Shown: positions 33,511 to 40,634 of the stretch, piece after piece | Position numbering within the stretch: the stretch's first letter is position 1 | Layout of the letters: each line of letters starts with the position of its first letter | DNA from: Pseudomonas reactans | GTDB lineage: Bacteria; Pseudomonadota; Gammaproteobacteria; Pseudomonadales; Pseudomonadaceae | DNA: 64,000 bases | Reading direction: 5' to 3' | NCBI RefSeq assembly: GCF_013385825.1 | Contig: NZ_JACAPG010000024.1 | Span: forward strand, 67,297 to 131,296 | Position numbers and translations under genes: made by a program | The notes under the pieces: generated by a model | Databases searched by the model: none | The model's input: only the letters and a program-made list of their open reading frames with translations | What the model was told of the DNA's origin: nothing

Positions 33511-35199
33511 ATGAGCGAGTCAGGCCAGAAAGCAGAGGGGTTCGCGATTGCGCAGGCGGGTGAGGGCGGAGTAGCCAACGTTACTTTAAATTTTAATTTC
33601 GGTCCAAGTTTAGATAAGGCCTCTGGGTGGAGCGGTGATAAGCTAGAGGAAGCATGTCGTAGTTTGAAAGTGACTGAGGCTACGATAAATATGATCATTG
33701 ATGTTATGGAAAAACACGGGGTGTCCTCTGCGGAGTATCCTTCAGAGATGCGGCGGCTTTCTAAAAAGTTTAACGAGATCGCTTCAAGTGTCGGCACGCT
33801 CAAGGTTGATGGCAGTGCGGTTGACAATCTGTATCAAAAAGCAAATAACTTGATATTGTCTGCGCGAACTGATAGTGATTTGGATGAGCCGCAAGATTTG
33901 CTTTATCAAGCGCTGCAGTTATCAGCCCAGATGGTTTCTGAGAAGGCTGTTCAGATAAATAATTTGGTTGCAGACCGTGATAAAGCACTGAGTGATCTCT
34001 CAAAGGTAAGTGTCAGAGTTGCAGAGCTTGCTGAATTAAGATTTCAGTATGGTGATGCTGCCAGAAGTTATCTTCAGATTGCGGAATCTTATCGCGATAT
34101 TGGCGATGTATCCGAGTGGGAGCGTTTTCTTCTCAAGTCGGCAGATGTCCTGAAAACAGGCGCCGAGCGTAATTCTGATAGAGGCATGCTTGAGAAAAGC
34201 ATCCTGCAATATCGAGATTTATACTCTCAGGCCCATAGTGCTCAGAGTGGGCGTTTAGGTGATATCCTTTTGGAGTATGGGTCCGCGTTGGCTCTTATGG
34301 GCGAGAGGTCTAGCGATACTGTACATCTCATAAAAGCGTTAGATATATACAAAGAGGCCGAAGTATTTTTTTCTGATGATTCAGAAGTGTGCTCTATGGT
34401 GCTTCAGAATATTGCAGTGGTTGGATTTCATCTTGCTGATCGTTCGTCTGTGGATGAGGCAAATAAGATTGTTTTAGATAGTTTTGCTAGCGCCCTGCGT
34501 GCCATAGAGTCATGTGATCAAACACGTCATCCGTTTAAGTGGGCGCTTGCCGTTTATAGTTATGCAACTAATCGGCTTGCTCGCATTCGTCCGGATGAGC
34601 CCGATGCGCTCTCTACCTATACTGAATTGTTTAACAGTTTGGTGGAGGTTGCTGATATTTTTGAGCAGTATGATAGTTTTCACTGGGCGGCAGCTAAAAA
34701 TTCAATCTCTAATGCTTGCGTTTCACTGGCGAAAGCTTTAGTGGTGCGACAGATCTTCGTCGGATTTGTCGACTACCTCAAGTTGGCTTTGAAATGCCTT
34801 GAAGAAGCACAAACTGTCTGGACCCTCGAGAAAGCTCCCTCGGATTGGGTTATTGCTGAGATGAATAAAGGACTTGTGTGTTCGTTGTCCATGCTTGCCG
34901 AAGGGAACGAGTCTGCAGCCGATGAAGGGGTTGTTTTTTTTAAGTCTGCAATCGCTCAAGCTGAGAAGATTAATTCGCCAATTCAAGCTGCGGAGAGCTA
35001 TCACAATCTCGGGATTTTGTTGTATCAGCAGGGTTTTATGAAACGCTCCGTTGTACATTTATCCTCCGCGATAGAAGCTTTTTCAAAGTCGACGGGTGTC
35101 AGAACGGCGGATAATTACCCTGTACAAAATGAAGTCTCTAAAAGGTTGATAAAGCAATGCACTTTGAAGTTGGCTGAGTTATATCGGTCCGAGGATTGA
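33511..35199 (+). CDS. TPR-repeat receptor-like protein with N-terminal amyloid-signalling motif
   Basis: A 562-aa protein. Residues 10-27 (GFAIAQAGEGGVANVTLN) align without gaps to the C-terminal tail of the upstream protein, with 9 of 18 identical: G, I-A-Q-A, G, A, V and N. Residues 41-160 are helical (LEEACRSLKVTEATINMIID, RRLSKKFNEIASSVG and onward). From about 165 to the end, degenerate tetratricopeptide helices follow, with clear units RFQYGDAARSYLQIAESYRD and AESYHNLGILLYQQGFMKRS. W-A/V-type repeats are spaced about 50 residues apart (KWALAVYSYATN 343-354, HWAAAKNSISNA 391-402, DWVIAEMNKGL 445-455), as in long TPR arrays of bacterial sensors. No Walker A/B, protease, nuclease or CHAT motif is seen. 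Translation is probably coupled to the upstream gene (weak own SD). It could sense a stress or phage signal and template the effector. Confidence 0.72.
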   Translation: MSESGQKAEGFAIAQAGEGGVANVTLNFNFGPSLDKASGWSGDKLEEACRSLKVTEATINMIIDVMEKHGVSSAEYPSEMRRLSKKFNEIASSVGTLKVDGSAVDNLYQKANNLILSARTDSDLDEPQDLLYQALQLSAQMVSEKAVQINNLVADRDKALSDLSKVSVRVAELAELRFQYGDAARSYLQIAESYRDIGDVSEWERFLLKSADVLKTGAERNSDRGMLEKSILQYRDLYSQAHSAQSGRLGDILLEYGSALALMGERSSDTVHLIKALDIYKEAEVFFSDDSEVCSMVLQNIAVVGFHLADRSSVDEANKIVLDSFASALRAIESCDQTRHPFKWALAVYSYATNRLARIRPDEPDALSTYTELFNSLVEVADIFEQYDSFHWAAAKNSISNACVSLAKALVVRQIFVGFVDYLKLALKCLEEAQTVWTLEKAPSDWVIAEMNKGLVCSLSMLAEGNESAADEGVVFFKSAIAQAEKINSPIQAAESYHNLGILLYQQGFMKRSVVHLSSAIEAFSKSTGVRTADNYPVQNEVSKRLIKQCTLKLAELYRSED

Positions 35200-35223
35200 A
35201 TTGTAATAATCCGCTAAATTTTT

Positions 35224-35247
35224 GTGGGAGGGGCTCGCCCCTCCCAC
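35224..35247. terminator. Perfect hairpin after the TPR gene
   Basis: GTGGGAGGGG pairs with CCCCTCCCAC around CTCG, a 10-bp G+C-rich stem. It is 24 nt past the TPR stop and 28 nt before the convergent oxidase stop, so it can serve as a transcript end for both. It also resembles a solo REP palindrome. It marks the right edge of the AT-rich islet. Confidence 0.6.
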
Positions 35248-35275
35248 TGGATTTTGTGGTGTTTGGAAAATGCAG

Positions 35276-36544
35276 TCAGCTCACGTTGAGCCGGTCAAGC
35301 AGGCTGTACCACGCCACCCCCGCCCCAATATAAAACCGCTGCAACCCATGCATCGGCAACCGCTGCAACGCCGTCACTGGGTAGGCAAACTCTGCGTTGC
35401 CGTCACACAACCGTCCCGCCAATTGCTGACCCAGGCTGGTACACAACGCAATCCCCCGGCCATTGCACCCCAGCGCCAACGTGAGCCCCGGCGCCGGTTG
35501 GTGTACATGGGGCATGAAGTCCCGCGTGATCGCGATTCGCCCGGCCCAGCGATACTCGAATTCCAGTGGCCCCAATTGCGGAAACAGCAACGCCAGCGAA
35601 CGCTCCAGATGAGCAAAATCCGTGGGCGAGGAGGGGTCGTTAAACAACCCGCGTCCGCCCATCAACAAGCGGCCATGGCTGTCTCTGCGAAAGTACAGCA
35701 GCAGCCTTTGTGCGGTGGAAACGGTTTCCTGGCCCGGCAAAATGCTCTCGGCCGCACGCCCGGTCAAAGGCTTGGTCGCGACGATAAAACTGTTCGCCGC
35801 AAGGATGCTTTGCGCCATGCCGGGCCACAGGTTGCCGCTGTAGCCATTGGTCGCGAGTACTACTTGGTCGGCGGTCACCTGCGCCCCGGAAGCGGTCTGC
35901 AATTGCCAGCCGGACCCCTGACGCTGCAACCCCGTCACCGCACTCTGTCCATGAATCCTTACACCCGCCGCCAACGCCGCACCGACCAACCCACGGGCAT
36001 ACGCCAACGGGTGAATCGCCCCGGCCCGGCCGTCCAGCCAGCCGCCGGCAAAGGCGTCACTGCCCATCCGCGAAGCCACCGCTGCTGCATCCAACCGCTG
36101 CACCGGTACACCCCGCCGGGCCCACTGATCTGCCCGCGCGTACAACCCGGCGACGCCTTTTTCGCTGTACGACACCTGCATCCAACCCTTGCGTACCGGA
36201 GCACAATCGATGCCGTGTTTTTCGATCAGCTTGAACACCAGGTCCGCCGAGTTCGATACGGTTGAGATCAACGGTTCGGCGCGCTCCGCCCCATACATCT
36301 GCACCAGTTGTTCCGGGTCATATTTGAGGGTGGGGTTGACCTGCCCACCGTTGCGCCCGGACGCACCCCAACCCGGTTCGTTAGCTTCCAGCACACACAC
36401 GCTCACGCCACGCTCGGCCAAATGCAGCGCCGTCGATAAGCCGGTGTACCCGGCGCCGACAATCGCCACATCCACCTTCACCGATTCACTCAACGCAGGC
36501 GTCGGCACCACCGACGGCGCGGTCGCTGACCACAATGACTTCAT
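35276..36544 (-). CDS. FAD-dependent amine/amino-acid oxidase (PuuB/DadA type)
   Basis: A 422-aa DAO-family flavoenzyme. The FAD dinucleotide fold is VDVAIVGAGYTGLSTALHLA (residues 24-43), followed by WGASGRNGGQVNP, the GGQ motif typical of gamma-glutamylputrescine oxidase and related enzymes, and a C-terminal YRWAGRIAITRDFMPHVHQP and LGCNGRGIALCTSLGQQLA. It overlaps the ABC ATPase gene by 4 bp (ATGA) and is last in a four-gene leftward operon with an amino-acid importer. It probably oxidises the imported amine or amino acid; the exact substrate is not known. Confidence 0.88.
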   Translation of the reverse strand: MKSLWSATAPSVVPTPALSESVKVDVAIVGAGYTGLSTALHLAERGVSVCVLEANEPGWGASGRNGGQVNPTLKYDPEQLVQMYGAERAEPLISTVSNSADLVFKLIEKHGIDCAPVRKGWMQVSYSEKGVAGLYARADQWARRGVPVQRLDAAAVASRMGSDAFAGGWLDGRAGAIHPLAYARGLVGAALAAGVRIHGQSAVTGLQRQGSGWQLQTASGAQVTADQVVLATNGYSGNLWPGMAQSILAANSFIVATKPLTGRAAESILPGQETVSTAQRLLLYFRRDSHGRLLMGGRGLFNDPSSPTDFAHLERSLALLFPQLGPLEFEYRWAGRIAITRDFMPHVHQPAPGLTLALGCNGRGIALCTSLGQQLAGRLCDGNAEFAYPVTALQRLPMHGLQRFYIGAGVAWYSLLDRLNVS

Positions 36545-37293
36545 GACAGGCTCCGCGTATCGCCAGTGGGGTGCAGCACCCGCCGTAGGAAGTCCTGGGT
36601 CCTCGGATGCTGTGGATTGCCCAGCACCTGCTCCGCTGCGCCGCTTTCGACGATGTAGCCGCCGTGCAGGAAGCACACTCGGTCGGCCACTTCCCGCGCA
36701 AACCCCATTTCGTGGGTGACCACGATCATGGTCATGCCTTCGTCGGCGAGGGTGCGCATCACCGCCAGCACATCGCCCACCAGTTCTGGGTCGAGGGCGG
36801 AGGTGGGTTCGTCGAACAGCATCGCCTCGGGTTTCATCGCGAGGGCGCGGGCGATGGCCACGCGTTGCTGCTGGCCACCGGAGAGTTGTTCCGGGTAAGC
36901 GTCGGCCTTGGCACTCAAGCCGACCTTTTCCAGCAACACCAGGGCTTCCTCGCGGGCCTGTTGCGCAGGTTCGCCTTTGACATACACCGGGCCTTCCATG
37001 ACGTTTTCCAGCACGGTGCGATGGGGGAACAGGTTGAAGCGCTGGAACACCATACCCATGCGGCTGCGCAGGGTGTGCACGGTCTTGCTGCCGCGTTGCA
37101 CGGTTTGGCCAAATACGGTGATGGCTCCGCCGTCATAAGCTTCCAGCGCATTGATGCAGCGCAGCAGCGTGGACTTGCCCGAGCCCGAGGGGCCGATCAG
37201 GCATACGACTTCGCCCTTGGCCACGTCCAGGTCGACGCCGTGCAGCACGCGGTGGCTGCCGTAATGTTTTTGCAGTTGGCGAATCTCGATCAT
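36541..37293 (-). CDS. ABC transporter ATP-binding protein, polar amino-acid type
   Basis: A 250-aa GlnQ/HisP-like ATPase with Walker A GPSGSGKST, Q-loop MVFQRFNLFPHRTVLEN, signature LSGGQQQRV, Walker B MLFDEPTSALD and H-loop VTHEMGFA. The start is the ATG overlapping the permease stop by 4 bp; a longer frame upstream is just the permease gene in another phase. It powers uptake through the neighbouring permease. Confidence 0.95.
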   Translation of the reverse strand: MIEIRQLQKHYGSHRVLHGVDLDVAKGEVVCLIGPSGSGKSTLLRCINALEAYDGGAITVFGQTVQRGSKTVHTLRSRMGMVFQRFNLFPHRTVLENVMEGPVYVKGEPAQQAREEALVLLEKVGLSAKADAYPEQLSGGQQQRVAIARALAMKPEAMLFDEPTSALDPELVGDVLAVMRTLADEGMTMIVVTHEMGFAREVADRVCFLHGGYIVESGAAEQVLGNPQHPRTQDFLRRVLHPTGDTRSLS

Positions 37294-37958
37294 GCTTTTT
37301 TCCTCCGGCCCAGATGCTGTTCCATGCGGCGCAGGCCATACACCAGCGGCAGGCTCATCAGCAGGTAGAGCAGGGCGACCAGGGTGTAGACGGTCATGTT
37401 CTGGAACGTGGACGAGGCAATGAGTTGGCCCTGGCGGGTCATCTCGGCCACGGTAATAGTCGATACCAGGGACGAGTCCTTGAGCATCATCACCAGGGTG
37501 TTGCCGTAGGGCGGCAGGGCGATGCGGAATGCCTGCGGCAGGATCACGCGGCGCATCATCAGTGCCGAGCGCATGCCCAAGGCTTCGGCGGCCTCGCGCT
37601 GGCCCTGTTCCACGGCAATGATGCCGGTGCGAAAGTTCTCGGCCTGATACGCCGAGTAGGCGATGCCCATGCCGATCACGCCCGCGTAGAACGCGGTGAG
37701 GTGCACGCCCATGTCCGGCAGCACAAAGTAGATGTAGAACAGCTGCACAATGATCGGCAGGCCACGGATCACGTTGATGATGGTGCTGGCCGTCCACGAC
37801 AGCGCGCGGATCGGCGACAGCTTGAGCAGCGCCAGCACCAGGCCGATCGCGCTGCTGAGCAGGAACGACAGCACGGTGATCTGGATCGTCACCCAGGCGC
37901 CTTGCAGCAGGATCGGCAAAAAGTCCTGGGCGTTTTGCAGGAACTCGGCAGGGTTCAT
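37290..37958 (-). CDS. ABC transporter permease, polar amino-acid type
   Basis: A 222-aa HisM/GlnP-like permease. It shows the family's EAA region (EQGQREAAEALGMRSALMMR) and PYGNTLVMMLKDSSLVSTIT, with about five membrane segments. It overlaps both neighbours by 4 bp. A single permease gene suggests a homodimeric channel. Confidence 0.94.
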   Translation of the reverse strand: MNPAEFLQNAQDFLPILLQGAWVTIQITVLSFLLSSAIGLVLALLKLSPIRALSWTASTIINVIRGLPIIVQLFYIYFVLPDMGVHLTAFYAGVIGMGIAYSAYQAENFRTGIIAVEQGQREAAEALGMRSALMMRRVILPQAFRIALPPYGNTLVMMLKDSSLVSTITVAEMTRQGQLIASSTFQNMTVYTLVALLYLLMSLPLVYGLRRMEQHLGRRKKA

Positions 37959-38737
37959 GGACGCACCTGGGTATCAAGTCCCCACTTCTTGAGGATGCTG
38001 TCCAGGGTGCCGTCGGCCTTGATGCTGGCGATGGCGGTGTTCAGGCGCTCCAGGGTCTGTGAATCGCCCTTGCGTACCACCAGGCACACTTCGCCGACGT
38101 TGGTGGGCTTGTAGTCCGGGGCGAGTTTCACGCCTTTGAACAGCTTCTGGCGAATCTGGTAGGCCACCACCGGCTGGTCGCCCACGGCGGCTTTGATGCG
38201 GCCCAGGGACAGGTCGCGGACCATCTCGCCAATGGAGTCGTAGGTGCGGATCTCCTTGAAGATGCCGAGCTTGTTCAACTGGTCATAGAAGATGGTGCCG
38301 GCCTGTACGCCGACCACCTGATCCTTGAGTGGCATGAGGTCAGGGTAGGCGGCGTTGTCGTCGGCATTAATAATCAGGCCTTCACCGTAGGCATGCACCG
38401 GGGCGCTGAAGTCGACGACCTTGGTGCGCTCTTCGGTCTTGAGCATGCCGGCGGAAATGAAGTCGAGCTTGCCGGAAGTGAGCGACGGAATCAGCGCGGC
38501 AAAGTTGGTCTGCTCGATCTGGCTGGTGAACCCGCCGGCCTTGCCCACGGCTTCGGCCACATCAACCATCACACCCTGGATACTGTTGCTCTTGATGTCG
38601 AGAAAGGTAAACGGCGAGCCACTGGCGGTTGCACCGACTTTGTACGAGGACGCACTGTCTGCGTGCGCGGCGCTGACACAAACGGCGGCGCACAGACCGA
38701 AGGCAAGGCGGCGAAACAAGGGCGAAAGACTGTTCAT
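37955..38737 (-). CDS. Amino-acid ABC transporter substrate-binding protein (SBP_bac_3)
   Basis: A 260-aa periplasmic binding protein. The signal peptide ends near CVSAAHA; mature SYKVGATASGSPFTFLD, LIPSLTSGKLDFISAGMLKT, and ERTKVVDFSAPVHAYGEGLI are typical of the polar amino-acid group. It is the first gene of the importer/oxidase operon. The 215-bp divergent gap to the IclR gene has repeated sites likely bound by that regulator. Confidence 0.94.
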   Translation of the reverse strand: MNSLSPLFRRLAFGLCAAVCVSAAHADSASSYKVGATASGSPFTFLDIKSNSIQGVMVDVAEAVGKAGGFTSQIEQTNFAALIPSLTSGKLDFISAGMLKTEERTKVVDFSAPVHAYGEGLIINADDNAAYPDLMPLKDQVVGVQAGTIFYDQLNKLGIFKEIRTYDSIGEMVRDLSLGRIKAAVGDQPVVAYQIRQKLFKGVKLAPDYKPTNVGEVCLVVRKGDSQTLERLNTAIASIKADGTLDSILKKWGLDTQVRP

Positions 38738-38831
38738 CGGGTTACTCCAGAAGGAAAACGGAAAGTCAGTACCGCGAGCGGCTGCCGATGAAATCGCAAG
38801 CTCTGTGCCATTTCGATTGTTAAAAATCGTA

Positions 38832-38881
38832 TATCGGTATGGAAAATCGACAAAATGAACAATTCGTATCGGTATGCGATA
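38832..38881. promoter_or_regulatory. Tandem candidate IclR operators
   Basis: TATCGGTATG occurs at 38832-38841 and again at 38867-38876, 35 bp apart. The second lies in an inverted repeat TATCG-N5-CGATA (38867-38881); the first follows TCGTA in a similar but imperfect dyad. Both lie between the divergent binding-protein and IclR genes, where an IclR-type dimer would bind. Confidence 0.5.
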
Positions 38882-38952
38882 TTAAGTAGTCTATTTGTGT
38901 GGTTTGAGGTAGAAATATCGCTACGCCTAATCGACCTGACCACGAGTCCGCC

Positions 38953-39732
38953 ATGTCCGAAGAACGCAACAGCCTGCACAACCAATCCCTGGAAAAAGGC
39001 CTGTCGGTGCTCAAGGCATTCAGCGCTCAGCGCCGCAGCATGAGCCTTGCAGAGGTGGCCGAGGCTGCCGGCATGACCAAAAGCTCGGCTCAACGCATGG
39101 TGTTTACCCTCGAAAGCCTGGGTTACCTTCGGAAACACTCCCGCACACGGCATTACCAACTCACACCTCGGGTGCTGGAGTTGGGCTTCAGCTACCTGGA
39201 TGCGCATTCGTTGATCGAAGTGGCCAATCCGTTCCTGTCGGAGCTGACCCGACTGACCGGCGAGACGTCATGCCTCACCGAGCCTGCGGGCTACGACATG
39301 ACCTATATCGCGCGGTTTGTCAGCTCAGGGTTTGTGCCGGTGCACATGCCGATCGGTTCGCGGGTGCCGATGTATTGCACGGCGTCGGGAAGGGCGTATT
39401 TGAGCGCGTTGCCGCAGGAGGAGGCGTTGGTGTTGATTGAGAACAGCCAGCGCATTGCCCACACCAGCCAGACGCTGACTGACGTCGAGCAGATTCTGGA
39501 GTCGTTGCAACAGGTGCGCGAGCAGGGCTACGCGGTGAATGGCCAGGAGCTGTTCCTGGGTGACATGACCATCGGCGCGCCGGTGTTGGGGGCTAATGGC
39601 CGGCCCGTGGCGGCGGTGCATGTGGTGGCGCCGACCAGTCGGTGGAGCAGGGCGGATGCGGAGCGACAGTTGGCGCCGGCGTTGTTGCAATGTTCGCGAG
39701 CGCTGAGCAATTCGGCGCGGAACCTCGAATAA
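38953..39732 (+). CDS. IclR-family transcriptional regulator
   Basis: A 259-aa regulator. The winged HTH spans SLEKGLSVLKAFSAQRRSMS followed by LAEVAEAAGMTKSSAQRMVF, and the GAF-like ligand domain contains the family stretch VPMYCTASGRAYLSALP and GYAVNGQELFLGDMTIGAPV. It is divergent from the amino-acid importer/oxidase operon and is its likely regulator. The ATG has a weak SD. Confidence 0.94.
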   Translation: MSEERNSLHNQSLEKGLSVLKAFSAQRRSMSLAEVAEAAGMTKSSAQRMVFTLESLGYLRKHSRTRHYQLTPRVLELGFSYLDAHSLIEVANPFLSELTRLTGETSCLTEPAGYDMTYIARFVSSGFVPVHMPIGSRVPMYCTASGRAYLSALPQEEALVLIENSQRIAHTSQTLTDVEQILESLQQVREQGYAVNGQELFLGDMTIGAPVLGANGRPVAAVHVVAPTSRWSRADAERQLAPALLQCSRALSNSARNLE

Positions 39733-39771
39733 CTCCACTCTCACACCCGCTGCACATCACCTGTAGGAGCC

Positions 39772-39850
39772 GGCTTGCCGGCGATGGCGGTCTATCAGCT
39801 AATACATTCGGCACTGACAGATCGCTATCGCAGGCAAGCCCGCTCCCACA
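39772..39850. repeat. REPIN, mixed GCCGGC/GCGGGC arms
   Basis: TGTAGGAGCCGGCTTGCCGG opens the element, and the reverse complement of TGTGGGAGCGGGCTTGCCTG closes it, about 20 bp apart after the arms. The two arms differ in their cores, so the doublet is diverged. Confidence 0.8.
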
Positions 39851-39884
39851 GTTGAGCTTCATTGGTTTCGAGAGTGTTGTTCGA

Positions 39885-40124
39885 TCAGGCTGCCGGATGA
39901 GCCTGGTCCAGCGCTTTGTCTACCAACAATTGCACACCTTCAAGCATGCGGCAGATACCCAGCGCTACATTGCGTTGAGCACCCTCGACTTCAAAGGCGA
40001 GATGGGCGGCGATGTCGTTGAGGCAGGCCAGGTCTTGCGAGGCATTGGCCAGCAGGGTCTCGCTGCCCAGTTCGGGGCGGAGGGTGAAGGGAGTTGCTGG
40101 GGGATTTGGACTGTCTTTGATCAT
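39885..40124 (-). CDS. DUF3077 family small protein
   Basis: A 79-aa protein starting MIKDSPNPPATPFTLRPELG with a helical body DLACLNDIAAHLAFEVEGAQ and RNVALGICRMLEGVQLLVDK. It matches the Pseudomonas DUF3077 group of small proteins of unknown function. AGGAA lies 8 nt before the ATG. It is monocistronic. Confidence 0.7.
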   Translation of the reverse strand: MIKDSPNPPATPFTLRPELGSETLLANASQDLACLNDIAAHLAFEVEGAQRNVALGICRMLEGVQLLVDKALDQAHPAA

Positions 40125-40441
40125 GGTGGCATTCCTAAGATTAGTGGAGCTGCCAGCGTTCGCGGTCAAACGAAGAGGGTGGCAGCTGTACGCGGGTTGA
40201 CCGACCGGCAATCAAAGGAAATCCGGCATACCCGAAGGTATCCCGCGTACAGCCGCCGTGACACGATACCTCAGGCATAAAAAAAACGCCTGAAATAGGT
40301 TTTGGCGCAACAGTACTTTAATTAATCGGACGGTCAAATCCGGTCGCTGAATGGGCAGCGACGGCGAGGAGGTTAGCCAGCGAAGTTCCTAGAGACAACC
40401 TGAAAGCCTTGTGGGAAATCTCTGAACACAGCAATGAGCCA

Positions 40442-40531
40442 TGTGGAAGGGGGCTTGCTCTGATGCCAGTCAGTTAAGGAAACGACAGGCAGCCACATTC
40501 TTGTGGTGAGCGGGCAAGCCCGCTCACCACA
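40442..40531. repeat. Diverged REP pair
   Basis: TGTGGAAGGGGGCTTGCTC at 40442-40460 is a solo REP arm. At 40502-40531 TGTGGTGAGCGGG pairs with CCCGCTCACCACA around CAAG, a near-perfect 13-bp palindrome with the GCGGGCAAGCCCGC core common to Pseudomonas REPs. Confidence 0.75.
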
Positions 40532-40582
40532 GAGGTTGTATTGCGCTTAACTGCTTGGCATTAGAGCAAAACCCCGTCCAAC

Positions 40583-40612
40583 AAAAAATGCGCCCCTGGA
40601 GGCGCATTTTTT
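40583..40612. terminator. Bidirectional intrinsic terminator
   Basis: AAAAAATGCGCC pairs with GGCGCATTTTTT around CCTGGA, a 12-bp stem flanked by A- and T-runs. It lies 23 bp beyond the stop of the leftward carboxynorspermidine dehydrogenase gene and fits as its terminator. Confidence 0.9.
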
Positions 40613-40634
40613 TGTTCGGTCAGCTATCGCCCGA

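Larger units (their letters stand above)
40125..40634. other. 510-bp intergenic region without a gene
   Basis: No convincing coding frame on either strand. Contents: a short dyad TCAGGC/GCCTGA around an A-run (40271-40293), a diverged REP pair (40442-40531), and a strong terminator (40583-40612). The stretch 40300-40440 holds nothing I recognise; a small RNA is possible but there is no promoter or hairpin evidence for it. Confidence 0.6.

Noticed and set aside
37314..38114. Rightward frame opposite the amino-acid permease
   Set aside because: Gln/His-rich shadow of the real permease and binding-protein genes.
40300..40440. Possible small RNA gene
   Set aside because: No promoter-like pair, no stable hairpin with T-run at its end; nothing beyond being non-coding supports it.
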